Part shown: one piece after another, positions 17,948 to 27,384 of the stretch
How the letters are laid out: each line of letters begins with the position of its first letter
Numbering within the stretch: the stretch's first letter is position 1
Origin: Balneolaceae bacterium
Lineage (GTDB): Bacteria > Bacteroidota > Rhodothermia > Balneolales > Balneolaceae
Direction of reading: 5' to 3'
Assembly: GCA_034521495.1 (NCBI GenBank)
Contig: JAXHMK010000011.1
Location: 27,056 to 91,055, forward strand
Length of the DNA: 64,000 nt
The notes under the pieces: model-generated
The model's input: the letters and a program-made list of their open reading frames with translations, nothing else
Databases searched by the model: none
Told to the model about the DNA's origin: nothing
Translations under genes and position numbers: made by a program

Positions 17948-18162
17948 ATACACTCGGGGCCAACCCATCCTGAAATACGTATGTAGCGATCTGTCGAAAT
18001 ATCCCGAATTCGGGGCTATCATAGTTGCGGATAGCTATATCAGGCTGGATAGAACTTTGGTCCAGACGCCGCCCAGAAACTGTGGTTTCGATTCCAAATT
18101 CTTTGTATTGAGGCGTGCTGCAACTACATCCCAAAGGATCTGTTTATACGACCTGAGTGTAT
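17948..18162. repeat. Inverted-repeat-bounded segment of ~215 bp
   Basis: The segment is bounded by ATACACTC at 17948-17955 and its reverse complement GAGTGTAT at 18155-18162. The similarity extends a little both ways (actcggg/cctgagt). Inside, composition is more GC-rich than the flanks. Both strands are open, so the short frames here (for example 17943-18134 minus) are not convincing genes. It could be a small non-autonomous mobile element or a decayed gene fragment. Confidence 0.4.
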
Positions 18163-18186
18163 CTAATCAATAAAAATATTTCGAAA

Positions 18187-18714
18187 ATGAAAGTAGATTT
18201 ACCCTCTCTGATTATTGGAATCCTTGCATTGGCTACCTTTTTTGTGCCGATTACCTGGTATCAAATATCAGAAAAAATAAAAGAAAAGAGATTAAACAAT
18301 GAACTGACGCAGTATGCACAAAAAGAGAATCTCACTCTTACCAATACTGAGATTTGGAGCGACCATTATGCGTTGGGAATTGACAAAAAATGTAAAAAGC
18401 TTGTGTACCTGAATCAAAGTGAGAACAAGGATCAAAAAAAGGTTGTTGATCTTTCGAAAGTTCAAAAATGCAAAGTGTCGAATGGTACGAAAACGGTTCG
18501 CAGTGTAAGCGGAAATAAACGTATTCTCACCAATATTGATCTCCTATTTCACTATCGCGAATCGGGGAAAAGCGCTACATCACTGGAAGTTTATAATAAT
18601 AATAACGGACGAACACTGAGTTACGAAATATCAATCGCTAATAAATTAGCCCGTTCCATTCGGCCTCTGCTGAATTCAACTTCAGAACACAGTTACAGGA
18701 TTCCGAAGTCCTAA
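18187..18714 (+). CDS. Hypothetical protein with one N-terminal membrane segment
   Basis: A 175-residue protein with one N-terminal membrane helix (MKVDLPSLIIGILALATFFV) and a soluble cytoplasmic part. That part contains EIWSDHYALGIDKKCKKLVY and NIDLLFHYRESGKSATSLEV, and ends near ISIANKLARSIRPLL. The pattern resembles unnamed membrane proteins found in Bacteroidota, with no assigned function. ATG 18187 is preferred over 18157 because the hydrophobic helix follows directly and the upstream residues lie in the repeat segment. A terminator follows at 18719. Confidence 0.65.
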   Translation: MKVDLPSLIIGILALATFFVPITWYQISEKIKEKRLNNELTQYAQKENLTLTNTEIWSDHYALGIDKKCKKLVYLNQSENKDQKKVVDLSKVQKCKVSNGTKTVRSVSGNKRILTNIDLLFHYRESGKSATSLEVYNNNNGRTLSYEISIANKLARSIRPLLNSTSEHSYRIPKS

Positions 18715-18718
18715 TTAT

Positions 18719-18752
18719 AATCCCAAGGCTTAAAAAAGTCCTGGGATTTTTA
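18719..18752 (+). terminator. Rho-independent terminator
   Basis: AATCCCA(A)GG pairs with CCTGGGATT around an 11-base A-rich loop, and the 3' arm runs straight into a TTTTT tail. It begins 4 bp after the stop codon of the upstream membrane protein gene, the right place and orientation to end that transcript. Confidence 0.75.
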
Positions 18753-18851
18753 AGCTGAGGACTTACCCCATTTTTGTAAGTGTAAACTTATTGCATGTTG
18801 TATGTCCTTTTGTCTTGATACAAAAGAACGAAAAATCAAGACTGTGAATAC

Positions 18852-18981
18852 TTGGCGGCGGACACGAGTTCACCGTGGAATCCTTTCAATGGTCCATCAG
18901 GCTTTCAGCCCTTAAATTTCGCTCCTCGCCGGTATGAAAGGATTCTTCTCACGGTTCACTCGTTGTCCTTTTTCCCGCCAA
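18852..18981. repeat. Long imperfect inverted repeat in intergenic region 18753-19169
   Basis: The left arm 18852-18888 (starting ttggcggcggacacgag) and right arm 18935-18981 (ending ctttttcccgccaa) are imperfect reverse complements over about 37-47 bases. They share blocks such as ttggcgg, acgag, caccgtg and aatcctttca. The loop is ~46 bases. A CTTTTGT...ACAAAAG inverted repeat lies just upstream near 18810-18830. It resembles palindromic dispersed repeats common between genes in Bacteroidota. The rest of 18753-19169 shows no gene. Confidence 0.6.
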
Positions 18982-19169
18982 CTATTCAAGGTCGGTTATT
19001 TTCCCAAAATCCCATTTCCACTTGTTAAATGTATTAAACTGCTGTTATTTAATACTTTAGCATACTTAAACTTAAAATTTCGGGGTAACTTCTCTTTTAA
19101 GCTGGCGTGTATCACTCTAAAACAATTGGTACCTTCTCTATTTAAATTTGAAGAAGAAATTTTTTGTAG

Positions 19170-20720
19170 ATGGACATAATTTGGGTAGGCGTCGCTTTTT
19201 TATTCGGCTTTGGTGTATCGAAGGTTAAACTTCCCCCACTGGTTGGATTTCTCCTGGCCGGTTTAATATTGTCAATTGCAGGTTATGAGGCAGGCGATAT
19301 GCTCCACGAGATTTCACATCTTGGAGTGCTTTTTTTGTTGTTTACCGTTGGTTTGCACATCCGACTCAAGAATATTCTTCGGTTTGATATTTTAGGAGTG
19401 AGCCTTATACATCTACTCTTCTCTACCCTTATTTTTACTCCTGTAGCCATTTTTTTTGGACTTGGAATTGAAGCGGCTGTCATTATTGCTGTTACTCTCG
19501 GTTTTTCAAGTACTGTATTAACAGCAAAAAATCTTGAACGAAGAAATGAACTTGGAGCATTTTACGGGAGAACTGCTATCGGGATTCTTATCGTTCAGGA
19601 TCTTGTAGCCATTGCACTAATTGCCTATATGGGCGGAGGAATTCCATCTTTATGGGCACTATCCCTACTTGCGCTTCCGGTTCTCCGGCCACTATTGCTT
19701 AACATTCTAAGTGAGATTCGGGAGGATGAAATCTGGATGCTCCTCGGTCTTGCTCTTGCCCTGGGGGGAGCGGCGCTTTTTGATGCTTTTCATCTTTCAG
19801 GAGAGCTTGGGGCTCTTGCCACCGGAATGTTGATAGCTTCTGATGAAAGAGCCGATAAAATTGGCAAAAAGATGTGGGGAATAAAAGAGGCCTTTCTGGT
19901 TGGTTTTTTTCTTGAAGTGGGTCTTACGGGATTTCCTGAAACCAGCGGTTACTATTTCTTAGGAATTTTGATCGTTCTATTACCTCTAAAATCTATTCTT
20001 TTTTATTTATTATTTACACGGTTCAGGTTGCGTGGTCGAACCAGTTTTCTGGCTACTGTTTCACTAACCTCTTATAGTGAATTTACTCTTATTGCCGGGG
20101 CTGTTGCTGTATCCACCGGTGTTTTTTCATCTGAGACATTGGTTATTTTGGGTTTAACTACTGCTGTTTCCTATGCATTGAACTCGCCAATCAGCATAAA
20201 AGAAGAGAAACTTTGGAACTTATGGCACGATTTCCTGATGAAGTTTGAACAGGAAGGCAAGCACCCGGAACACGAAACAGTGTCTTTGGGATCAGCAGAA
20301 TTTCTGATTGTTGGAATGGGTAATGCCGGGCGAGCTGCTTATGATAAATTGAAAACCGATGGAAAACCTGTTGTAGGTATGGATATTGACCCTGAAAGAA
20401 TTGAGCGAAACCTTGCCGATGGCAGGCGTGTTGTTTATGGTGATATACAGGATAGTGATTTGTGGCTAAATCTGGACCTAAGCAACATAAATTCCGTTAT
20501 GATTGCAATGGGAAACGAAACAGTAAAAGTTAATGCCACCAAAACTCTTCGGGCTATCGGTTTTGATGGTTTGATTTATGTATTAACCATGCGCGAAGAA
20601 GAGGCAAAAATTATGCAGGAAGCCGGGGCCAGTGCCGTTTCCATTCCCATTAAAGAAGCGGGGGAACGATTGGCTGAGTTCAGTGCTGAAATTGCAAACA
20701 ACAAAAAAGCTTCAATATGA
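19170..20720 (+). CDS. KefB-type monovalent cation:proton antiporter with TrkA-N domain
   Basis: A CPA2-family antiporter of 516 residues. About twelve hydrophobic segments occupy residues 1-360, with GFSSTVLTAKNLERR and IGILIVQDLVAIALI marking the Na+/H+ exchanger core. A cytoplasmic RCK/TrkA-N domain (about 370-510) begins EFLIVGMGNAGRAAYDKL (Rossmann GxGxxG-like) and carries VVGMDIDPERIERN. It probably exchanges K+ or Na+ for protons under control of a nucleotide bound to the TrkA domain. The end overlaps the next start by 4 bp. Confidence 0.92.
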   Translation: MDIIWVGVAFLFGFGVSKVKLPPLVGFLLAGLILSIAGYEAGDMLHEISHLGVLFLLFTVGLHIRLKNILRFDILGVSLIHLLFSTLIFTPVAIFFGLGIEAAVIIAVTLGFSSTVLTAKNLERRNELGAFYGRTAIGILIVQDLVAIALIAYMGGGIPSLWALSLLALPVLRPLLLNILSEIREDEIWMLLGLALALGGAALFDAFHLSGELGALATGMLIASDERADKIGKKMWGIKEAFLVGFFLEVGLTGFPETSGYYFLGILIVLLPLKSILFYLLFTRFRLRGRTSFLATVSLTSYSEFTLIAGAVAVSTGVFSSETLVILGLTTAVSYALNSPISIKEEKLWNLWHDFLMKFEQEGKHPEHETVSLGSAEFLIVGMGNAGRAAYDKLKTDGKPVVGMDIDPERIERNLADGRRVVYGDIQDSDLWLNLDLSNINSVMIAMGNETVKVNATKTLRAIGFDGLIYVLTMREEEAKIMQEAGASAVSIPIKEAGERLAEFSAEIANNKKASI

Positions 20721-21364
20721 AACCGACTCTGATTTATACTTTTGATCCACTTTGCGGATGGTGCTTTGGATTTCACCCCATCATGAAAAAATTGAAAGAG
20801 CGTTTTGAGGATGAATTATATGTGAAAGTGATACCGGGTGGTTTAGCAACGGGCGAAAATGCTCAAAAAATAAGCGAAGGCTACGATTATATCTTAAATG
20901 CACTGAAACGGGTTGAAGATACAACAGGCGTTCAGTTCGGTGAAAACTTTAAACTTCTGGCTGAAGAGGGGTCATATTTCTATAATTCTGAGCCTTCATG
21001 CAGAATTCAAAATGTAGTTAATGAAATAAAACCGGATGAGTCACTAAAATTCGCCGGCACTTTGCATGAAGCATTTTTTGTTGATGGAAAAAACATGAAT
21101 GAATGGGATACATTTGCTGACCTGCTTACTCAACACTCTGTCGATTTGGAAAAAGCAAAATCTCTATACGAGTCGGAAGAAATCAAACAAAAAACAACCG
21201 AGCAGTTTGAATGGTGTGCTAAAAATGAAGCAACTGCCTTTCCAACGCTTCTTCTTCATATCGGTGATGAGATTGGCGTAATGTCCCGCGGTTATCGTCC
21301 ATTTGATATTCTTGAATCTCATTTACATCACCTGTTGAACAACATTAAAAAAGTTCAGGATTAA
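20717..21364 (+). CDS. DsbA-family (FrnE-like) thiol oxidoreductase
   Basis: A 215-residue thioredoxin-fold protein with an all-helical insertion, of the DsbA/FrnE family. The CxxC active site is Cys13-Gly-Trp-Cys16 in TFDPLCGWCFGF. The cis-Pro loop is in EATAFPTLLL. There is no signal peptide, so it is cytoplasmic, as for FrnE proteins of Deinococcus. It is translationally coupled to the antiporter gene (ATGA overlap of 4 bp). The substrate is unknown. Confidence 0.88.
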   Translation: MKPTLIYTFDPLCGWCFGFHPIMKKLKERFEDELYVKVIPGGLATGENAQKISEGYDYILNALKRVEDTTGVQFGENFKLLAEEGSYFYNSEPSCRIQNVVNEIKPDESLKFAGTLHEAFFVDGKNMNEWDTFADLLTQHSVDLEKAKSLYESEEIKQKTTEQFEWCAKNEATAFPTLLLHIGDEIGVMSRGYRPFDILESHLHHLLNNIKKVQD

Positions 21365-21414
21365 GCTTAACGTAAAGCACTTTTAAATACATCTCTTTTG
21401 ATGTAGTATGCGGT

Positions 21415-22311
21415 ATGCAAAATCAAGACACTCGCATTTGCTTTATTTTCAATCCTGCGGCCAATCGAAACCGCTCCCTTCAGCATGTTGACTGGCTTCG
21501 ACAGAAGGCGTCATCATTCTGGAAAAATTACGAGATCGTGATTGCTGACAAAGGGGAATCACTGATTGATCTTGCCCAATTAAAATCAAAATTTTTTGAT
21601 GTAATTGTTGCTTGCGGCGGAGATGGAACTATCAGCCAAATCGTAAACGGACTTGCTCAAACCGATACCGTTTTAGGTGTGCTGCCAATTGGTTCAGGAA
21701 ATGATTTTGTGAAATCAATCGGACTCAATAAACCCCTTCCCGAATGTCTTGAAATTATCCATCAACAAAATATCTCAACCATTGACTTAATACGATATGA
21801 AGGAGATGCCGAGGGGTGGTGTGCAAATACAATTGGCATGGGCATAGATGGATGGGCAAATTATTATGCAGATCAGATATCCTGGATTAAAGGGCGAATG
21901 CAATATTATTTGGGAGCTTTAAAGGCAATTTTGAATTTCCGGGGATCTCATATAACTATTCAATCAAAAGAGTTCTCAGAGAACGGTAAATTCATGATGG
22001 CAACGATCTGCAACGGAAAATGGGAAGGGGGAAACTTCTTTGTTGCCCCGAATGCTGATATGGGAGATGGAAAGCTGGATATATTAACAATAAAAAAGGT
22101 TTCCGTTCTGTTTCTTATTGCATATCTGTTGAGGTTTAGGTGGGGACCCGCACCCTGGATGAAAGGAATAAAAACGTTCAGGACTGAAAGTATTGAACTT
22201 TCGAGTTCGGCCCCGGTTGCCGTTCACAGGGATGGTGAACATCTTGGAACAGACATCCGTCATTTAAAATTTACCGTTGCAAAAAAAGCCTTACGGGTGA
22301 TAACTCCATAG
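21415..22311 (+). CDS. Diacylglycerol/sphingolipid kinase family lipid kinase
   Basis: A 298-residue lipid kinase of the YegS/DagK/sphingosine-kinase family. The nucleotide-binding motif GGDGTISQIVNGL and the GSGNDFVKSIGL motif are both present, with a C-terminal substrate domain (GKWEGGNFFVAPNADMGDGK). It likely phosphorylates diacylglycerol or a sphingoid base. An alpha-oxoamine synthase of the type that can make sphingoid bases is encoded 2.7 kb away, which is only suggestive. Convergent with a small minus-strand gene (2 bp apart). Confidence 0.92.
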   Translation: MQNQDTRICFIFNPAANRNRSLQHVDWLRQKASSFWKNYEIVIADKGESLIDLAQLKSKFFDVIVACGGDGTISQIVNGLAQTDTVLGVLPIGSGNDFVKSIGLNKPLPECLEIIHQQNISTIDLIRYEGDAEGWCANTIGMGIDGWANYYADQISWIKGRMQYYLGALKAILNFRGSHITIQSKEFSENGKFMMATICNGKWEGGNFFVAPNADMGDGKLDILTIKKVSVLFLIAYLLRFRWGPAPWMKGIKTFRTESIELSSSAPVAVHRDGEHLGTDIRHLKFTVAKKALRVITP

Positions 22312-22313
22312 AA

Positions 22314-22514
22314 CTACTGAATTTGATAATACTCTTCATAAACGTAATTCCACAAACCGGCAAGATTAGATCCTTTGTTGTGTGGATTTTTTGAGGAAGA
22401 TGATTTCATGGCGTCAATACAGGCTCTTTCACGAGCATGCCGAATGGCTTTCATCTGGTGTTTGGTAGGATTCTCAATCATTTCTTCGTACATCTCAATA
22501 TCGGAATCAGACAT
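22314..22514 (-). CDS. Small hypothetical protein
   Basis: A 66-residue soluble protein (MSDSDIEMYEEMIENPTKHQ at the start, NLAGLWNYVYEEYYQIQ at the end) that I do not recognise. The amphipathic, charged helix-like middle (KAIRHARERACIDAMKSSSS) and absence of overlap with the flanking genes support it as real. It is transcribed towards the lipid kinase gene. No function can be proposed. Confidence 0.6.
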   Translation of the reverse strand: MSDSDIEMYEEMIENPTKHQMKAIRHARERACIDAMKSSSSKNPHNKGSNLAGLWNYVYEEYYQIQ

Positions 22515-22631
22515 AATATTTGTTTGTATATTAGAGGTTGATGGTTGGTTCTTCTAAAATGGCAGAAGTTCTCGTTAAATCAAGTTTTAACGCTTACTCT
22601 TCAAAGCCGCACATTATTTATAACGGATTTT

Positions 22632-23933
22632 ATGGCTAAAATGTTTCGTTATTTCGTTGTTTTAAGCGTTTTATCAACACTCCTCATAGTAAGCTGCCAG
22701 TCGAATACTTCACCCGAAAAGCCCTCTTACACTCCTTGTACCAATGGATTTTCAGATGGTTTTCCCTGTAACAATGTAAGTCTTTATGCCCATGTTGATA
22801 CCTCTCAACTCTCCGGGGAACTGTTAAGTGATATCTGGGGATGGATCGACCCGGAAACTGGTAAAGAGTACGCCATCGTTGGATTAAATAACGGCGTTGA
22901 TATTGTAGATGTAACAGATCCATCAGATCCTGAGGTCATCGGATTTATTCCTGAGCCAAATACCTCCACTGAAAAGTCTATTACATTCCAGGCTCACGAT
23001 GACGGTGACGGCCTGAAGGAAAACTCTGCCTGGCGTGATATGAAAGTACATAAGAATACACTCTATATTGTGAGTGAACAGGCCAGCTACGGACTTCAAT
23101 TTTTTGATTTGACCCTGCTTCGGGAAGTTGAAAATCCACCGGTCGAATTTTCCGAATATGGCAGATATACTGAGTTTGGGAATGCTCATAATATTTTTGT
23201 CAACGAAAATAGTGAATATCTCTATGTTACCGGCAGCACTACAGGTGTACTATGTGCAGAGCAAGGTGGTTTGCATATGATTGAGATCTCCTTTCCCCAT
23301 CAACCCAAATTTGCAGGATGTTATGTGGATGAAAACGCCGGCGGATTTACAACGAGCGGTTATATTCACGACACTCAGTGCGTTATCTATTCCGGTCCTG
23401 ATGCAGATTATCAAGGCAAAGAGATATGTTTTAATTCCAGCGAGGAAGTTTTTTTGATATCTGATGTAACGGATAAAAATGATCCAGCCACAATTTCAAT
23501 GGAGACCTATCCCGGCTCAAGTTATATTCACCAGGGCTGGCTGTCTGAAGATCAGCGATACTTTTTTATGAATGATGAGTTGGATGAACGATACAATCAC
23601 ACCAATACCCGAACCTATGTTTGGGACTTGCAGGATTTAGATCAACCTGAAATGATTGGACATTATCAGCACAGCACTCCCGGTATCGATCACAATCTCT
23701 ACATTAAAGATGATTTTATGTACCAGGCAAATTATACTGCCGGCCTTAGAGTTCTGGATATATCTGATCCAACTCCCGCAAACATTTCTGAAGTAGCCTA
23801 TTTTGATACAACACCCCAAAATGAGTCTGTTACTTTTGGCGGACTTTGGTCAGTATACCCGTGGCTTTTGGGCGACAAAATTATCGTAAGCGATATTAAC
23901 CAGGGACTTTTCATTTTAAAATTTCAACCATGA
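22632..23933 (+). CDS. Choice-of-anchor B family (LVIVD-repeat) lipoprotein
   Basis: An exported lipoprotein of 433 residues. MAKMFRYFVVLSVLSTLLIV followed by SCQSN gives a lipobox Cys near residue 20. The body is a beta-propeller of LVIVD-like repeats with phrases such as YAIVGLNNGVDIVDVTDPSD, LYIVSEQASYGLQFFDLT and DDFMYQANYTAGLRVLDISD. These match the choice-of-anchor B family, whose function is not established. ATG 22632 is preferred over an upstream in-frame start at 22545 because it puts the signal peptide at the N-terminus. Overlaps the next gene by 4 bp. Confidence 0.85.
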   Translation: MAKMFRYFVVLSVLSTLLIVSCQSNTSPEKPSYTPCTNGFSDGFPCNNVSLYAHVDTSQLSGELLSDIWGWIDPETGKEYAIVGLNNGVDIVDVTDPSDPEVIGFIPEPNTSTEKSITFQAHDDGDGLKENSAWRDMKVHKNTLYIVSEQASYGLQFFDLTLLREVENPPVEFSEYGRYTEFGNAHNIFVNENSEYLYVTGSTTGVLCAEQGGLHMIEISFPHQPKFAGCYVDENAGGFTTSGYIHDTQCVIYSGPDADYQGKEICFNSSEEVFLISDVTDKNDPATISMETYPGSSYIHQGWLSEDQRYFFMNDELDERYNHTNTRTYVWDLQDLDQPEMIGHYQHSTPGIDHNLYIKDDFMYQANYTAGLRVLDISDPTPANISEVAYFDTTPQNESVTFGGLWSVYPWLLGDKIIVSDINQGLFILKFQP

Positions 23934-24847
23934 CACAAACAGAATCAAACCGAATAAATCTACACCATAACGGACCTGAATTTTCTAAACTTGCAGCCGG
24001 ATTTTGGCGACTGAACGAGTGGAACATCTCCACTACCGAGCTGATCGATTTTATTGAAACTTGCCTGGAAGTTGGCATTACTACTATGGACCATGCTGAT
24101 ATTTATGGGGACTATCAAAATGAAGGTATTTTTGGCAAAGCGTTGAAAGAACGGCCCGATCTGCGGGAAGAGATAGAGATTGTATCGAAGTGTGGAATTT
24201 GCCTGCCGGTTGAAAGTCGGCCACAATATAAACTTCAGCACTATAACACAACAGCAGAACATATTCGAACCTCTGTTGAAAATTCCCTTCAACAATTGAA
24301 TACAGAATACCTGGATTTGATACTCATCCACCGCCCGGATCCTTTGATGGACGCTTCAGAAATGGCAGATATTTTCATGAAGCTGCTTGACGAGGAAAAA
24401 ATTAAATATGTGGGTGTTTCAAACTTCACAACATCGCAGTTTAAACTTCTTCAAAGTAAGTTAGATATTCCTCTCGTCACCAATCAGGTTGAATGTTCAC
24501 TGCTTCATCTTGATGCTATTTACGACGGCACGTTCGATCAATGCCAGGAACTCAATATCTCTCCTATGCTTTGGTCGCCATTTGCAGGCGGGAAGCTCTT
24601 CACGGATAACACTAAACGGATCAAAAGAATTAAAAAAACCGGGGATAAACTTTGCAAAAAGTACAACATCGAATTCGATCAGCTTGCATTAGCCTGGTAT
24701 CTGCGGCTCCCCGGTAATCCACTTGTTGTTCTTGGAACCGGCAAGAAAAAGCGCATCAAAAAAGCCTCAAAAGCCTTAAACATAAAACTCGAGCGCCAGG
24801 ATTGGTTCCGAATGCTTGAAGCATCACAGGGAGAACCGGTGCCTTAA
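23930..24847 (+). CDS. Aldo/keto reductase (YdhF type)
   Basis: A 305-residue NADPH-dependent aldo/keto reductase. The TIM-barrel family residues are visible in TTMDHADIYGDYQNEGIFGK (Asp and Tyr), in VSKCGI (Lys) and in LILIHRPDPLMD (His). The GVSNFTTSQFKLL signature and the C-terminal cofactor region NPLVVLGTGKKKRIK are typical. It resembles E. coli YdhF. It is translationally coupled to the preceding lipoprotein gene (ATGA). The natural substrate is unknown. Confidence 0.9.
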   Translation: MTQTESNRINLHHNGPEFSKLAAGFWRLNEWNISTTELIDFIETCLEVGITTMDHADIYGDYQNEGIFGKALKERPDLREEIEIVSKCGICLPVESRPQYKLQHYNTTAEHIRTSVENSLQQLNTEYLDLILIHRPDPLMDASEMADIFMKLLDEEKIKYVGVSNFTTSQFKLLQSKLDIPLVTNQVECSLLHLDAIYDGTFDQCQELNISPMLWSPFAGGKLFTDNTKRIKRIKKTGDKLCKKYNIEFDQLALAWYLRLPGNPLVVLGTGKKKRIKKASKALNIKLERQDWFRMLEASQGEPVP

Positions 24848-24990
24848 GTATCATATTTTAATCTACACAACTCTCTTATAACTTTTGACATGCTTGCCAA
24901 TTTCCTTACTTTTGAAAAGTTCAACAAAAGATAAATATAGTACTGTTTCAGTAAATATTACCAGTATAAAAATTTAGCTTAAATCTCTTT

Positions 24991-26220
24991 ATGGATCTAT
25001 TTAAAAAGCTGGAAAACCGTCCAAGTCCTTTAGGGGAATTCACATCAGACGGATACGGCTATTATACATTCCCCAAACTTGAAGGACCTTTGGGGCCCAA
25101 AATGAAATTTAATGGTAAAGATGTTGTCGTTTGGAGTATTAACGATTATTTAGGCATCGGTGCCAATCCAGACATTCACGAAGTCGATCATCAGGCAGCC
25201 AAAAAACACACGTTCAGTGTACCAATGGGAGCCCGGCTTATGACCGGCAACTCCGATCAACACGAAGCGCTGGAAAAAGAACTGGCTGATTTTGTTCATA
25301 AACCTCATGCCCTGTTACTTAACTACGGATACCAGGGAATTATGAGCGTAATACACGGACTGGTTGATCGCAATGATTTCTTGATTTATGATGAATTGAG
25401 CCATGCTTGTATTGTGGACGGGAAGCAGCTCGCTATGAGTGATAAATCCGTTTATAAACACAATGATATTGAAAGTCTCGAGAAACAACTGAAACGGGCA
25501 GCATCCAGGGCTAAGGAAAACTCTTCTATCCTGGTGGTTACCGAAGGAGTTTTTGGAATGACCGGCGATCTCGGGAAACTAAAAGAGATCATTGCTCTGA
25601 AAGAAAAATACGATTTCCGTCTGCTTGTGGATGATGCACACGGCCTTGGCACCCTCGGTGAAGATGGATCGGGTACCGGAACACATTTAGGTGTTCAGGA
25701 TGGAGTTGATATCTACTTTGGTACTTTTGCAAAATCAGTTGCGTTAATCGGTGCTTTTGTAGCGACCGAACCGCGCGTTGTAGAATTTTTGAAAGCAAAC
25801 ACCCGGAGCCAGATTTTTGCCAAATCACTGCCGCTGGCTATTGTTGAATCGGCCCGAAAACGTATTAAGCTGATCAGAGAAAATCCCCAGTGGAGAGAAA
25901 AACTTTGGGAAAACACTCTGAGACTTCGAAATGGATTGAGAGATATTGGTTACAATGTATTACCGTCTGAGAGTCCCGTTACACCCGTTCTTACAGAAGG
26001 AAGTACCGAACTTTGTACCACAATTATGCGTGAACTTCGGGAAAAACACGGCGTATTTGTCAGTGGTGTTGCCTACCCGGTGGTTCCGCGCGGCATGGTT
26101 TTGATTCGGCTGATCCCGATGGCATCACACACAGATAAGCATATCGATAAAACGCTTAATGCGTTTGAAGCGATCAAACCAATTGTATTTCAGAACGTGA
26201 GCGAAAAAATTTCTGCCTGA
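24991..26220 (+). CDS. Alpha-oxoamine synthase family PLP enzyme (KBL/AONS/serine palmitoyltransferase-like)
   Basis: A 409-residue fold-type I PLP enzyme that condenses an amino acid with an acyl-CoA. The PLP lysine is in YFGTFAKSVALIG, the phosphate-binding Asp/His in LLVDDAHGLGTLGEDG, and SINDYLGIGANPDI and MGARLMTGNSDQHEALE mark the family. Without biotin genes (bioF neighbours) or a threonine dehydrogenase nearby, I cannot choose between AONS, glycine C-acetyltransferase and serine palmitoyltransferase. It stands alone; -10/-7-like sequence TTACTTTTG lies about 24904-24912. Confidence 0.88.
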   Translation: MDLFKKLENRPSPLGEFTSDGYGYYTFPKLEGPLGPKMKFNGKDVVVWSINDYLGIGANPDIHEVDHQAAKKHTFSVPMGARLMTGNSDQHEALEKELADFVHKPHALLLNYGYQGIMSVIHGLVDRNDFLIYDELSHACIVDGKQLAMSDKSVYKHNDIESLEKQLKRAASRAKENSSILVVTEGVFGMTGDLGKLKEIIALKEKYDFRLLVDDAHGLGTLGEDGSGTGTHLGVQDGVDIYFGTFAKSVALIGAFVATEPRVVEFLKANTRSQIFAKSLPLAIVESARKRIKLIRENPQWREKLWENTLRLRNGLRDIGYNVLPSESPVTPVLTEGSTELCTTIMRELREKHGVFVSGVAYPVVPRGMVLIRLIPMASHTDKHIDKTLNAFEAIKPIVFQNVSEKISA

Positions 26221-26313
26221 TTCAACAGCAGAAGTTTTTAGCACTTTATTAAACATTGTCTCTGTTGATTCTAACACTAATTTGCAATCGACAGAGACAT
26301 TTTTTTTCTGCTT

Positions 26314-27384
26314 ATGAGACTCCGCTTCTTACTTTACACAACTTTTCTTTTTGGGCTTATCCTGCTGCCGGGGTGCGACTCATCTTCCACCAGTTCTGAA
26401 GTTGAGGATAGTATTATACCAACCGAAAACCTCGAAGCCGCCCGCACCTACGCAATGGAAAACGAAAATGGCGATCCCAAGGGGCAGGCTCTTGTTATTT
26501 GGCACAATGGTAACATTTTACTTGAAGAGTATAGATCCAACTTCGATGGACAACAATTGCATCCGTTGTTCAGCGGTTCAAAAAGTTTTGCCGGAATGCT
26601 GGCCGCGATCGGTGTTGAAAATGAGCTTTTCACCTTTGAAACCACTCTTGGCGAACTCATCCCCGATTGGGATCCCGACAGTGAACGCGGAAATATTACC
26701 ATTCGTCAGCTTTTGAACCTCACATCCGGAATTGAAACCCCATCGGCCGGAACCGTCCAAACCGCCGAAGAGTGGCTGGGCGCCGATATGGAGTTCGAAC
26801 GAGGTTCCACGTTTACCTATGGCCCCACCCCGTTTTATATCTTTTCATGGATTTTTATAGAAGTACTGGGAATTGATCCAATCGAATACCTCGATAAAAA
26901 TGTTTTCACTCCATTGGGGCTTGTACGCGGCAATTGGAACAATATGGACTTTTTCTATCCCAATTTGGCTTACGGAGCTCGATATCCTGCACTTGACTGG
27001 CTCCAAATTGGAATCATGTTGATGAATGGCGGCACATTAAACGGCACCAAAATCATTTCCGAAGATCTCCTGAATGAACTATTAACACCAAGTGATGCCG
27101 AACCCGGCTATGGAATTACATTCTGGCTGAATACACCTGTTGGTCAACAGAAAAGATCGGTGAACAATATTCCTGAACACGCGAAAAACCAGAACACTGA
27201 TAAGATGATATCGGATCTGATGCCGGATGATCTTTTTATGATGTCAGGTTTTTTAGGGCAGAAATTATATGTAATTCCCTCTCTGAATCTCGTGATCGTA
27301 CGCTTTGGGTTAATCGGTGTCTTTACCGATGAGGAGTTCTTTTCGAGACTGATGGAGGGAGTGGATCAAACTTCTTTAGAATAA
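26314..27384 (+). CDS. Beta-lactamase-fold serine hydrolase, lipoprotein
   Basis: A 356-residue class-C-beta-lactamase/penicillin-binding-fold hydrolase. The N-terminus MRLRFLLYTTFLFGLILLPG ends at a lipobox-like GCDSS (Cys near residue 21). The SxxK motif is SGSK in LFSGSKSFAG, and the second motif area TFTYGPTPFYIFSW has Tyr but not the usual YxN. A GFLGQKLYVIPSLNLVIVRF strand fits the KTG-side strand but KTG is degenerate. It is likely an esterase or peptidase anchored in the envelope; resistance to beta-lactams should not be assumed. Confidence 0.8.
   Translation: MRLRFLLYTTFLFGLILLPGCDSSSTSSEVEDSIIPTENLEAARTYAMENENGDPKGQALVIWHNGNILLEEYRSNFDGQQLHPLFSGSKSFAGMLAAIGVENELFTFETTLGELIPDWDPDSERGNITIRQLLNLTSGIETPSAGTVQTAEEWLGADMEFERGSTFTYGPTPFYIFSWIFIEVLGIDPIEYLDKNVFTPLGLVRGNWNNMDFFYPNLAYGARYPALDWLQIGIMLMNGGTLNGTKIISEDLLNELLTPSDAEPGYGITFWLNTPVGQQKRSVNNIPEHAKNQNTDKMISDLMPDDLFMMSGFLGQKLYVIPSLNLVIVRFGLIGVFTDEEFFSRLMEGVDQTSLE

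Noticed and set aside
17943..18134. 63-codon minus-strand frame (MGCSCSTPQYKEFGIETTVS...)
   Set aside because: Lies inside the inverted-repeat-bounded segment; the plus strand is open too, and neither translation resembles a known protein.
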